Part shown: piece by piece, positions 6,221 through 14,360 of the stretch
How positions within the stretch are numbered: position 1 is the stretch's first letter
Layout: each line of letters begins with the position of its first letter
NCBI GenBank assembly: GCA_902784465.1
Contig: CACZUZ010000016.1
Location: 1 to 53,812 of the forward strand
Direction: 5' to 3'
Source of the DNA: an uncultured Bacteroidota bacterium
GTDB taxonomy: Bacteria; Bacteroidota; Bacteroidia; Bacteroidales; P3
Length of the DNA stretch: 53,812 nt
Notes under the pieces: generated by a model
What the model saw: only the letters and a program-made list of their open reading frames with translations
Databases searched by the model: none
What the model was told of the DNA's origin: nothing
Position numbers and translations under genes: made by a program

Positions 6221-7891
6221 TCATTTTGTCATCTTGCGGCCTGGCGGTACTCGGTGGGGGACATGGAATACTGGTCGCGGAAGAGGCGGTTGAAGGTGCT
6301 GCGGTTGGTGATGCCGCACTCTGTCGGTGGTGGCAAGCAGGTGGGCGGCATGACGGATGCGGTAGTGGTTGACGAACTCGGCAGGGGTCATCCCGGCACA
6401 CTCGCGCAGGGCGGCATAGAGGTAGGTATGGTTGGTGTTCAGCAGCCGCGCCAGCGTCTCGTGGTTGGTCTGGGGGGCGGTATACACGTCGGGGTTCTGC
6501 ATGAGTTCACAGAGCCGCTGATATATCTGCTGGCTGGCATTGAGGGTCTCTGCCGGCTGGGTTTGTAGCCGCTGGCGTTCCTCGGCATCGGCCTGTTCGC
6601 GCTGCTGTATCTGCTCGTAGAGGCTACGGTTCTTCTCGGCCAACTGGCGGTTGTAGCGGTGGAAGCGCCACAAGGCATAGCCCGACAGCGCGAGCAGCAG
6701 CACCGCTCCCCAAAGAAGCGTACGGTGCACCTTCAACGAATGGCGTTTGGCTGCAATTTCCTCCTCCTGTTGCTTGATTTCCTCCATCTGCTCCACGTCG
6801 ATTCTCCGCTCCTCGTGCCGCAACGAGTCGGTCAGATGTCGTATACGGTCGGCCAAGGCCAAAGCCTCCGCCATGCGACCCGCTTTTTGCAGCGATTCGT
6901 ATCTGCGCGTGAGTCGTCCTTCGGCATAGAAGTTGATTATAGGCTCGCCAGAAGCGAATAATACGGAATCGGCCTCGTCATAAAGGCGGAGGGCCTCGTC
7001 ATGGCGACCCAACAGAGCCATGCAGACCCCTTCGGCGTCCAGGTCGGCATCCTGAAGTCCCTTGGCCTGCCGGTGCTCTTGGAAAAGAGCCTCGGCCTTT
7101 GCGCGTTGACCGTTGGCCGCATAGACTATCGCCTTGCTGATGGTCAGGTTGTTGAGACGCATCTGTCCGACATAGTCTTCCCCATCGTCATAACTTGCCA
7201 GACTGCTCAATGCACTGTCGACCAGGGGAATCAGGGCCAGCGCCTTCTCCGGCATGCCGTGGTCAAGGTAGAGGTCGTTGGTCGCCAACAACGGGTAAAT
7301 CAGCGCATCCAATTCCAAGGAGTTGGATGCTTCCGTCAGGCACACCCTATGTATGTCCAAACATTCCAAGTACAGACTCTCGGCCTCGTCGATATGATTC
7401 AGTGCCTCTTCGCATTCGGCCATCTGCACCAGTGCACGACCCCGCATCTCCCTCTCTGTCGGGTTCTGAGTGTTGGTGGTTAAGGGAAGAACCTCCCTCG
7501 ACAGTCGGACGGACTTGCCGTAGTCGCCATCGTAGTAGGCGCAACCGGCCAGCACCAACCGCGAGAGACAGAAGATATTGCTGTCAATAGGCGTGACAAG
7601 TTTCCGGCCTTCTTGGGCGGCGATGGCTTTCTCGGCATAATGGGCAGCCATGCGATAGCGGTAGGCATTCATGCTTACAATTGCCCGCAGGTTGTCGGCC
7701 TGCACTGCAGTGAAGAGTCCTGCCTGCTCGGCGCTGTCCACCCGCTGCCAGACATGGTCGAAGTCATCGAATGCCTCGTCAATAATGGCATTCTCCAACT
7801 GCCGTGCCGCCTCGTAATCGGCATTCCGATTCGTGCAGCCCACAACGGCCATCAGCGTGATACATAATAATATACGGAGAATATTCTTCAT
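6221..7891 (-). pseudogene. TPR-AraC transmembrane regulator with frameshifted DNA-binding end
   Basis: The N-terminus has a lipobox-like signal (MAVVGC), followed by about 350 residues of tetratricopeptide-like helices, a transmembrane helix near 390-410 (TLLWGAVLLLALSGYALW), a coiled-coil linker, and the first AraC helices (HETLARLLNTNHTYLY, TPAEFVNHYRIRHAAHLLATTD). Just after LLATTD the frame shifts. The expected continuation ECGITNRSTF...YRQAAR is still encoded at 6229-6321 but in another frame. About a dozen codons, including the PMDAVTAS segment kept in the copy at 3288, are missing. Such regulators sense periplasmic signals and switch genes through the cytoplasmic HTH. This copy should no longer bind DNA normally. 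It lies upstream of the pair at 4367-6056 in the same direction, its presumed former target. Confidence 0.75.
6222..6321. repeat. 100-bp duplicated block, copy 2
   Basis: Identical by eye to 3281-3380. It covers the end of the broken TPR-AraC regulator gene. Confidence 0.85.
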
Positions 7892-7960
7892 TGTTGCAGC
7901 GTAAAAACGTCTGCAAAATTACGAATTATTATCAGATTGACAATATGTGCAGCCATAGAC

Positions 7961-8185
7961 CGAGAGCAACTCGAACATCCCGCCAAGGATGTCGTCCATA
8001 ACCTATATACCGATGCCGAAGGGATTCCTGTACCTGTATGCCATCATCGATGTGTACAGCCGCTATATTGTGGGTTGGGGTCTGTATTCCACCCTTGCGT
8101 CGAGCCACCCCATCGAAGTGCTGAACCGGGCTATTGAGGAGCATGGAAAACCCGAGATAGTCAATTCAGACCAAGGGAGCCGGAG
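7961..8185 (+). pseudogene. IS3-family transposase (integrase core) remnant
   Basis: Reads REQLEHPAKDV in one frame, then ITYIPMPKGFLYLYAIIDVY and ...IVGWGLYSTLASSHPIEVL, ...EEHGKPEIVNSDQGS in the next. This is the rve core of an IS3/IS150-type OrfB, with the first Asp in AIIDVYSR and the second in NSDQGS. The frameshift and the loss of both ends make it inactive. It stops exactly where the UvrA-like gene begins on the other strand, and its last bases supply that gene's final codons. Confidence 0.8.
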
Positions 8186-10463
8186 CGTTAACGATGCCGG
8201 ACGGGGGCCCTGCGTATAGCAGACGTCCGCCGTCGTCGCCACCTCCAGGACCGAGTTCAATCAGATAATCTGCTTGACGCATGACATCAGTACTGTGTTC
8301 AATGAGAATCAGGGTGTTGCCTTCGTCTGTCATGCTGTTGAAGAGTCTCATCAGTCGTCGTATATCGTCGAGATGCAATCCGTCGGTGGGTTCGTCGATG
8401 ATGTATATCTCCCCGGAATGATTCTCCCGCTTCTTGTTTTCAGCTTTTTGAGAAGCCTGGGCATGGCGTTGCAGACTCTCTGCCAGTTTGACACGTTGCA
8501 GTTCGCCGCCGCTGAGGGTGCTCATGCTTTGGTTTAGCTTCAAATAACCGAGCCCCACCTCGGACAATGCTGCCAGTTTGGCCTCGAACGGCTCGCCCGC
8601 GAAGAAGGCAAGAGCTTCGTCGACACTCATCTCCATCACTTCCGCTATGTTTAGACCCTTGTATTTGTATTGCAGAGCTTCGTTGCTGTAGCGGCTTCCA
8701 TGACAAAGCTCGCAGAGGGTCTCGATGCTCTCCATGAATGCCATGTCGCTAACAATCACGCCTTTGCCTTTGCAGGCGGGACAGGCACCCTTGCTGTTGA
8801 AGGAGAAGAGCTGTTGGCTGACCTTGTTGGCTTTGGCAAAAAGAGCGCGTATGGAATCGCTGATTTCCAGATAGGTGGCGGGAGTGGAGCGTAGGTTGAT
8901 GCCGATGTCCTTTTGTCCGATGAAGGTGACATGGTAGCGCTCTAGGTCTCGTGGAGCGAGATTCGTCATGAAATGCTCCATCAGCGAGCTTTTGCCCGAT
9001 CCGGCAACGCCGGCTATGACGGTCATGACACCCATTGGGATGTCTACAGACAAGTCCTTGAGGTTGTGCAGGTTCGCATGTTCGATATGCAGCCATCCGT
9101 TGGGAGTGCGAGGCTCTTTACATTCTCTGCTTACCCCTTCATTACGCAGCATGCGACCTGTCGTCGTGTCGGATTGCAGCAGGCCGGCGTAGTCGCCTTC
9201 GTACATGATAACGCCTCCATTCCGCCCTGCGCCAGGACCCATGTCTACGATGTGGTCGGCCATGGCGATGATTTCGCGGTGGTGTTCGACTATGAGGACG
9301 GTGTTGCCATGGTCGCGCAGCTTGTAGAGAGACTCCTTGAGACGGCGGATGTCCAGCGGATGCAGTCCCGCGCTGGGTTCGTCGAGTACATAAACCATGT
9401 CGGTCAACGCGGAGTTGATGTATTTTGCAATCTTGATACGTCCTGCCTCCCCTCCGCTGAGAGTCGATGTGCCTCGTCCGAGAGTCAGGTAGCCTAACCC
9501 GATGTCTATCAGTGCCTGAAGTCTCTTGGAGAGCTCTTTCTTGATGTCTTGTGCCAGAGGGTGGTCGATGCTGCCAACGAATTTCAGGGCGTCGCAGATG
9601 GACATGCCGGTGAGGTCGGCGAGGCTGAGGCCGTTGATCTTGCAACTGCGTACACGCTCGTTGAGGCGTGTGCCGTTGCAGTCGGGACAGATACCCATGG
9701 TGAGCATGGGGTTGAGGACAGAGGCATGAAGCAGACCTTCCTCCGAGTTGATGATGCTGCGGTACATGCGAGGGATAAGTCCTTCGTACTTAGCACTCTT
9801 AGGCCAGTTTTTGGGCGGGTTTTTCAGTCTGATTTGTGGCGAATTGAGGAAAAGGTCAAGCTCCTCGGGCGAATAGTCCTTAATCTTTTTGTCGAGGTCG
9901 AAGAGGCCGCTGTAGGCATAGCGTATCCAACGCCATCCCCCTTTGCCGAAAGCTATGTAATGGATTGTGTCCTCGTCGTTTAGCGATTTGTCAAAATCGA
10001 CAAGTTTGTGGATGTCAAGCTCGCGTATCTCGCCCAGGCCGGAGCAACGCGGACAGCTTCCAGACGGGTGGTTGAAGGAGAAGGTGTCGCTGTAGCCCAC
10101 AAAGGGTTTGCCGACACGGGAGAAGAGCAAGCGGAAAAGCGAGAAGATGTCGGTATAAGTGGCCACTGTGGAGCGTGCGCCACCAGAGGGCTTCTTTTGG
10201 TCGATAAGTATTGTGACAGGCAGGTTCTCAATGCTTTGCACATGCGGACGGCCGTACTTGGGCAGATACTGCTGCACAAAGCTGGGGAAGGTCTCGTTGA
10301 GTTCGCGGCGGCTTTCGGCAGCTATGGTGTCAAGACATAGGGATGACTTGCCAGATCCCGATACACCTGTAAATACCGTAATCTTTCCTTTGGGTATGCG
10401 TAGTGATATGTTTTTCAGATTGTTCTCGGTGGCTCCGGTAACAATGATGTCAGAAGTTTTCAT
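8166..10463 (-). CDS. UvrA-like ABC-type ATPase (UvrA2 class), 3' end replaced by IS remnant
   Basis: The 765-residue product has two ABC modules, each with a Walker A (GVSGSGKSS near residue 33 and GVAGSGKSS near residue 460), signature motifs (LSGGEAGRIKIA, LSGGELQRVKLA), DEPSAGLHP / DEPTDGLHL Walker B boxes, and zinc-knuckle cysteines (CPRCSG; CPACKG...CELCHG). It is shorter than canonical UvrA (about 940 residues) and matches the UvrA2 class, which is linked to drug tolerance and lesion handling. The C-terminus reads YAGPPSGIVNAPAPLV and stops in IS sequence. Normally about ten more residues with S-x-T-x-x-Y-L would follow, so a short tail has been lost, probably without destroying the second ATPase module. 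Confidence 0.85.
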   Translation of the reverse strand: MKTSDIIVTGATENNLKNISLRIPKGKITVFTGVSGSGKSSLCLDTIAAESRRELNETFPSFVQQYLPKYGRPHVQSIENLPVTILIDQKKPSGGARSTVATYTDIFSLFRLLFSRVGKPFVGYSDTFSFNHPSGSCPRCSGLGEIRELDIHKLVDFDKSLNDEDTIHYIAFGKGGWRWIRYAYSGLFDLDKKIKDYSPEELDLFLNSPQIRLKNPPKNWPKSAKYEGLIPRMYRSIINSEEGLLHASVLNPMLTMGICPDCNGTRLNERVRSCKINGLSLADLTGMSICDALKFVGSIDHPLAQDIKKELSKRLQALIDIGLGYLTLGRGTSTLSGGEAGRIKIAKYINSALTDMVYVLDEPSAGLHPLDIRRLKESLYKLRDHGNTVLIVEHHREIIAMADHIVDMGPGAGRNGGVIMYEGDYAGLLQSDTTTGRMLRNEGVSRECKEPRTPNGWLHIEHANLHNLKDLSVDIPMGVMTVIAGVAGSGKSSLMEHFMTNLAPRDLERYHVTFIGQKDIGINLRSTPATYLEISDSIRALFAKANKVSQQLFSFNSKGACPACKGKGVIVSDMAFMESIETLCELCHGSRYSNEALQYKYKGLNIAEVMEMSVDEALAFFAGEPFEAKLAALSEVGLGYLKLNQSMSTLSGGELQRVKLAESLQRHAQASQKAENKKRENHSGEIYIIDEPTDGLHLDDIRRLMRLFNSMTDEGNTLILIEHSTDVMRQADYLIELGPGGGDDGGRLLYAGPPSGIVNAPAPLV

Positions 10464-10493
10464 GGCAGTTTAACGTTTGTGAAGGATTTTTAT

Positions 10494-10501
10494 TATCTTT
10501 G
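10494..10501 (+). promoter_or_regulatory. -7 element upstream of ftcD
   Basis: TATCTTTG matches TAnnTTTG, 56 bp before the ATG. The nearest upstream TTTG is closer than the usual 19-20 bp, so support is partial. Confidence 0.4.
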
Positions 10502-10556
10502 CATCCGGAACGTTATATCAAATAATTTGTTAGTTAATTGTAAATAAATATAATAT

Positions 10557-12254
10557 ATGAAACAGTTGATAGAATGCGTCCCCAATATCAGCGAAGGACG
10601 CGACATGAATATCATCAATCAGGTCACTGCCGAGATTGAAAAGGTTGAAGGAGTGAAACTTCTTGACGTCGACCCGGGTCAGACAACCAACCGCACGGTC
10701 ATCACCTTTGTCGGCGAACCGGAACAGGCCTGCGAGGCTGCCTACCGTGTTGTCAAGAAGGCCGCCGAGCTTATCGACATGCGTCAGCATCACGGTGCCC
10801 ACCCGCGTCAGGGTGCCACCGATGTATGCCCCCTCATCCCGGTGAGCAACATCACCATGGAGGAGACCGTCGAGTATGCCCACAAGCTGGCTGAGCGTAT
10901 CGGCAACGAGTTGCAGATCCCCATCTACTGCTACGAGAACGCTGCCAAGCTGCCCGAGCGTCGCAACCTTGCCTACTGCCGTACAGGCGAATACGAGAGC
11001 CTCTCGACACGTCTCGGCACCGAGCAGTGGAAGCCCGACTACGGTCCCAACGCATGGAACGACCATACGGCACAGACCGGTGCCACTCAGGTTGGCGCCC
11101 GCGACTTCCTCGTGGCTATCAACTACAACCTCAACACCACCAGCACCCGCCGCGCCAACGCCATCGCCTTCGATGTCCGCGAGAAGGGCCGTCCGATGCG
11201 CGAAGGCGGCAAGCCCAGCGGCAAGCCGATGAAGGACGAGAACGGCAAGACCATCATGATTCCCGGCACGCTGAAAGGCACCAAGGCTATCGGCTGGTAT
11301 ATAGAAGATTACGGCATCGCACAGGTCTCCATGAACATCACCAGCATCAAGGTGGCTCCCGTCCACCTCTGCTTCGACGAGGTGTGCCGTTGCGCTGCCA
11401 ACCGCGGCATACGCGTTACCGGCTGCGAGATTGTGGGCCTTATCCCCAAGAGCGTCCTTATCGATGCCGGCAAGTACTATCTGGCCAAACAGAAACGTTC
11501 GCTCGGCGTCAGCGAGGATGAAATCATGAAGGTTGCCATCAAGAGCATGGGTCTCGACGACCTCAAGCCTTTCAACCCCAAGGAGAAAGTCATCGAATTC
11601 CTCATCGAGGACAACAGCCAGAAGAAGCTCGTCGACCTCACCTGCACCGGCTTCTGCGAGGAGACTGCCAGCGAGAGTCCTGCCCCCGGCGGCGGTAGCG
11701 TAAGCGCTTACATGGGTGCCCTCGCCGCTTCTCTCGGCACCATGGTTGCCAACCTCACCGGCGGCAAGGCTGCCTACGACGACGAGTGGGAGAAATTCAG
11801 CGATGTGGCTGTCCACGGCCAGCAGCTGAAGAACGACCTCCTGCACCTCGTTGACGAGGATACCAACGCTTTCAATAAGATTATGAACGCTTTTGGTCTG
11901 CCCAAGAAGAGCGACGAGGAGAAGGCTGCACGCAGTGCCGCCATCCAGGAGGCCACCAAGTTCGCCACCGAGGTTCCTTTCCAGACCATGCAGAAGAGCT
12001 TCGAGGCCTTCCAGGTCTGCCGTGCCATGGTGGAGTGGGGCAATCCCGCCAGCGTCACCGACGGTGGTGTTGGAGCCTTGGCCGCACGCAGCGCCGTCAT
12101 GGGTGCACACCTCAATGTCAAGATCAATGCCAGCAGTCTGAAGGACGAGGCTTTCAAGGCCGACATCTTGAAGCGTGCTGCCGACATCGAGGCTGCCGCT
12201 ATTAAGGAGGAGGCCGAGATTCTGAAGATAGTCAACGAGAAGATTGGTCTCTGA
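10557..12254 (+). CDS. ftcD: Bifunctional glutamate formimidoyltransferase / formimino-THF cyclodeaminase
   Basis: The 565-residue product joins two enzymes. The first 330 or so residues are the formiminotransferase (start LIECVPNISEGRD; HHGAHPRQGATDVCPLIP; the N-IAFDVREKGRP strand). The rest is the cyclodeaminase helical domain (SPAPGGGSVSAYMGALAASL, and VTDGGVGALAARSAV). It moves the formimino group of N-formiminoglutamate, the product of histidine breakdown, onto tetrahydrofolate and then releases ammonia to give 5,10-methenyl-THF. Both domains are full length. The gene stands alone here, without hutH/hutU/hutI. A very long antisense frame is a composition artefact. A strong hairpin follows the stop. 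Confidence 0.95.
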   Translation: MKQLIECVPNISEGRDMNIINQVTAEIEKVEGVKLLDVDPGQTTNRTVITFVGEPEQACEAAYRVVKKAAELIDMRQHHGAHPRQGATDVCPLIPVSNITMEETVEYAHKLAERIGNELQIPIYCYENAAKLPERRNLAYCRTGEYESLSTRLGTEQWKPDYGPNAWNDHTAQTGATQVGARDFLVAINYNLNTTSTRRANAIAFDVREKGRPMREGGKPSGKPMKDENGKTIMIPGTLKGTKAIGWYIEDYGIAQVSMNITSIKVAPVHLCFDEVCRCAANRGIRVTGCEIVGLIPKSVLIDAGKYYLAKQKRSLGVSEDEIMKVAIKSMGLDDLKPFNPKEKVIEFLIEDNSQKKLVDLTCTGFCEETASESPAPGGGSVSAYMGALAASLGTMVANLTGGKAAYDDEWEKFSDVAVHGQQLKNDLLHLVDEDTNAFNKIMNAFGLPKKSDEEKAARSAAIQEATKFATEVPFQTMQKSFEAFQVCRAMVEWGNPASVTDGGVGALAARSAVMGAHLNVKINASSLKDEAFKADILKRAADIEAAAIKEEAEILKIVNEKIGL

Positions 12255-12336
12255 TAACGGAGCCATAGAATGAGTTTTCATCGCCCTCTGGCGACAAAAA
12301 CTCATCTTCACGACAATCGAATATTTGACAACTATT

Positions 12337-12372
12337 AGGGCGCGAGGTTTGAATTTTCAAATCTCGCGCCCT
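12337..12372. terminator. 17-bp stem hairpin after ftcD
   Basis: Arms beginning AGGGCGCGAG and ending CTCGCGCCCT form a 17-bp stem with one G-T wobble and a 2-nt loop. There is no T-tract, so it may be an mRNA-stabilising or factor-dependent structure rather than a simple terminator. Confidence 0.6.
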
Positions 12373-12380
12373 TACTATTT

Positions 12381-12465
12381 CGTCTGGAGATGCCCTTAAT
12401 CGTTCGTCGGCAGACGCCCCTAATCGTTAGTCTTGAGACACCCCTAATCTTTCGTCTGGAGAAAC
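12381..12465. repeat. 24-bp tandem repeat, about 3.5 units
   Basis: Units start at 12381, 12405, 12429 and (partial) 12453. The consensus is about CGTCTGGAGACGCCCCTAAT followed by CGTT, with 2-6 differences per copy. It is non-coding, between ftcD and its second terminator. No spacers, so not CRISPR. Confidence 0.75.
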
Positions 12466-12469
12466 AATA

Positions 12470-12503
12470 AAAAAAGGAATACGCTCATGCGTGTTCCTTT
12501 TTT
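12470..12503. terminator. Bidirectional intrinsic terminator
   Basis: AAAAAAGGAATACGC, loop TCAT, GCGTGTTCCTTTTTT: a near-perfect stem with A-run and T-run on its two sides, usable from either direction between ftcD and the small lipoprotein. Confidence 0.8.
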
Positions 12504-12556
12504 CTCGTTGGGGTAGGGGAGTCCCATTTTTTATGGGGCAATCCTTCCCCGCAATC

Positions 12557-12587
12557 ACCATCACTAAGCGTGGTGGTTTTTTTGTCC
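12557..12587. terminator. Second short hairpin with T-run
   Basis: CACCA...TGGTG arms around a 9-nt loop are followed by TTTTTTT. Located 3-30 nt past the small lipoprotein stop when read from that side. Confidence 0.4.
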
Positions 12588-12589
12588 CT

Positions 12590-12712
12590 TTATTCGGTTA
12601 CCACGTTCTCAGCGATAGAGCCGCGGTAGGCGGGACATGTCTTGTGCGAGCATGATGCTGCCAGCATAGCAAACACAACAACTAAAGAAAGGATAGCAAT
12701 GCTTTTTTTCAT
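12590..12712 (-). CDS. Very small lipoprotein (40 aa)
   Basis: MKKSIAILSLVVVFAMLAAS then Cys21 form a complete lipoprotein signal with lipobox LAASC. The mature peptide is only 20 residues (CSHKTCPAYRGSIAENVVTE). Such tiny lipoproteins with a C-P-A-Y motif are, as I recall, common and uncharacterised in Bacteroidales. The ATG at 12712 is the only sensible start. It faces ftcD convergently across two terminators. Confidence 0.6.
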   Translation of the reverse strand: MKKSIAILSLVVVFAMLAASCSHKTCPAYRGSIAENVVTE

Positions 12713-12903
12713 TGTGATTGGTTTTGTTTTGAAGAGGTAACGCAGAAATATTAAATAATGTATACTGAGTAAAAATTTTTTTTGTGTGGTATAAAGCCCG
12801 AAAAAGCCAAAACAAAAAATGCCCTGTAACAGCCTATCGTAGCATTTTTGGTATCAAGATATGGCAGCGTTAAAGATAAGCGATTAGAGGGCAAATTCAT
12901 GAA

Positions 12904-13300
12904 TTTACAAATTTAAACACTTGGTACTGTTTACAAATGTAATTACAATTGTAAATGATAATTATTGTAAATATTTACAAAAATAAATGGGATATTTCTG
13001 TAAAAAAGAGAAATTAGTAATAATTGCAAGTATATAATAATATAAATAACTGATATTATGCACATTTAATAATATATTTAAAGCGTTAGTCGAACACAAT
13101 CAAGGTCTCATTCCTATAAACTAATAATGACATTCTATTATAGTTATTATACTTCATTTTCAATAAATTAGCCTTAATTACTTAAATTGTTACTTTTGTA
13201 AATCTACGGTTTACAAAAATAAATTTCATATAAAATACAAATGTTTCGTGAAATGTTTGTACTTTTGTAAAAACATTTTTTCGGTGATTACAAACGTAAA
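12904..13300. promoter_or_regulatory. Palindrome array (TTTACAAA / TTTGTAAA boxes) upstream of XRE gene
   Basis: This AT-rich, gene-free stretch carries repeated TTTACAA/TTGTAAA words. They include a near-perfect 26-bp palindrome at 12931-12956, the perfect palindrome TTGTAAATATTTACAA at 12965-12980, and TTTTGTAAA (13194) facing TTTACAAAA (13210) across 7 bp. A TACTTTTG -7 box lies at 13260-13267. The natural reading is an operator array for the regulator encoded at 13304, that is, autoregulation. Binding itself is inferred. Confidence 0.5.
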
Positions 13301-13303
13301 ATT

Positions 13304-13930
13304 ATGGTAGACAGGATAAATCTCATTTTAAAGGCCAAGAATCTCACCTCGCGACAGTTTGCCGAGGAGATAGGAATTCAACCTTCTGGAATGTCGCATA
13401 TTTTAAGTGGTCGCAACCGGCCTAGTCTCGATTTCGTGATGAAAGTTATCAACCGCTACCCTGAGATTGACATCAAGTGGCTCACTCTGGGTGAAGGTGA
13501 AATGTACAGCACAACGGTTCCTGTCCACAGTAATAAGCCATATTCACAAACCGACCTTTTCAGCATTGTCGAGGATGAGCCGTCGGCAAATGAAGATGCG
13601 AGCGACGAGCCTCCAGCTGTGCCGGCACCAGAAGAGCAAGAACAGGAAACAGAAATCGACGATTCCTTTATTACGCCCGACAATGATGAGCAGGAAGCGG
13701 AAGAGATAGGTACTCCGGCAGAGCCAACGCGAGGTTCTGTCTCTGTCGCAGCGTCTGTTCCAGCTCCGGAGACACCGTCGGTTCCGGCACAGGCACCGGC
13801 AAATGATCCACTCCAACCAGCAAGCGACGATGCATCAGCAGCGGAACATGGTAATAACAACAGAAAAAAGATTGTAAAGTTGGTAATCCTCTACGATGAC
13901 CATACATTCGCTGAATATTTCCCTGAGTAG
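13304..13930 (+). CDS. XRE-type HTH regulator with long acidic Pro/Ala linker
   Basis: Residues 1-65 form a Cro/CI helix-turn-helix (NLTSRQFAEEIGIQPSGMSH, ILSGRNRPSLDFVMKVINRY, WLTLGEGEMY). A disordered linker of about 120 residues rich in Glu, Asp, Pro and Ala follows, then a conserved-looking C-terminal strand pair (IVKLVILYDDHTFAEYFPE). Bacteroidota have many such proteins, whose C-terminal strands probably mediate dimerisation. The target is unknown. The palindromic array directly upstream suggests it represses its own gene. A terminator follows at 14069. Confidence 0.8.
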   Translation: MVDRINLILKAKNLTSRQFAEEIGIQPSGMSHILSGRNRPSLDFVMKVINRYPEIDIKWLTLGEGEMYSTTVPVHSNKPYSQTDLFSIVEDEPSANEDASDEPPAVPAPEEQEQETEIDDSFITPDNDEQEAEEIGTPAEPTRGSVSVAASVPAPETPSVPAQAPANDPLQPASDDASAAEHGNNNRKKIVKLVILYDDHTFAEYFPE

Positions 13931-13944
13931 AGCAACCCCACCCC

Positions 13945-13995
13945 AGCATCCAACGACTTAATGTCATCGATTGTCTACTGGAGGTGAACAACTGA
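13945..13995 (+). pseudogene. 51-bp tail of a DUF4143 ATPase
   Basis: Closely matches the last 51 bp of the fragment at 26355-26828 and encodes the IQRLNVID-x-LLEVNN-stop ending. It is followed by the same ATATACGAATTATTCTCCGC sequence that follows the copies at 24.4 and 26.9 kb. Confidence 0.6.
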
Positions 13996-14068
13996 ATACT
14001 TTGGTGTGGCGTTTGCTTCCACGTTAATCTGAACTATTTCCCATTCTTTTCATGCGGCAAATATACGA

Positions 14069-14106
14069 ATTATTCTCCGCTTTTTTGCGGAGAATAATTG
14101 TTTTTT
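14069..14106 (+). terminator. Terminator after the XRE gene
   Basis: ATTATTCTCCGC, loop of six T, GCGGAGAATAAT is a perfect 12-bp stem followed by TGTTTTTTT. Confidence 0.75.
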
Positions 14107-14119
14107 TCTCCGCACATCC

Positions 14120-14200
14120 GTATTGATGCCTTCTTGGTGGGTTGTATGTACCTTCTTGGAAGGTACTTTGTGTCAATACCAGAATCAACGCAAAAAGAAA
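14120..14200. repeat. ATPase-flanking repeat, copy A
   Basis: It begins CGTATTGATGCCTTCTTGG and continues through ACCAGAATCAACGCAAAAAG. Related copies are at 15650-15732, 28274-28362 and, shortened, 24468-24490 and 26932-26960, always next to an ATPase gene or remnant. Confidence 0.6.
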
Positions 14201-14296
14201 GTCATCAGCAAGATCATCTTCAAATTCAAGATGACCTCTGCGGCGGCTTCGCAGTCAGCATCAGTGAACGGTAAAAGATGAAAATTAATAATTTAT

Positions 14297-14327
14297 TTTG
14301 CTAGATTCAATTTTTTATGTAATTTTG
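14297..14327 (+). promoter_or_regulatory. Promoter of the DUF4143 ATPase gene
   Basis: TTTG (14297-14300), a 19-bp gap, then TAATTTTG (14320-14327), 33 bp before the ATG: a complete Bacteroidota -33/-7 promoter. Confidence 0.6.
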
Positions 14328-14360
14328 CAGTAGAATTGCAAGATTGCATAAAAATAATTA

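Noticed and set aside
7932-8144. Minus-strand frames opposite the IS3 remnant as genes
   Set aside because: The plus strand carries a clear integrase core; the opposite frames have no support.
10530-12311. 593-codon open frame antisense to ftcD
   Set aside because: Caused by strong codon bias of ftcD on the other strand; the protein is Leu/Gly/Ala-rich without any family pattern, and the sense frame is a textbook enzyme.
12381-12465. CRISPR-like array
   Set aside because: Repeats are directly adjacent with no spacers and no cas genes nearby; the same holds for the 40-bp and 23-bp repeats.
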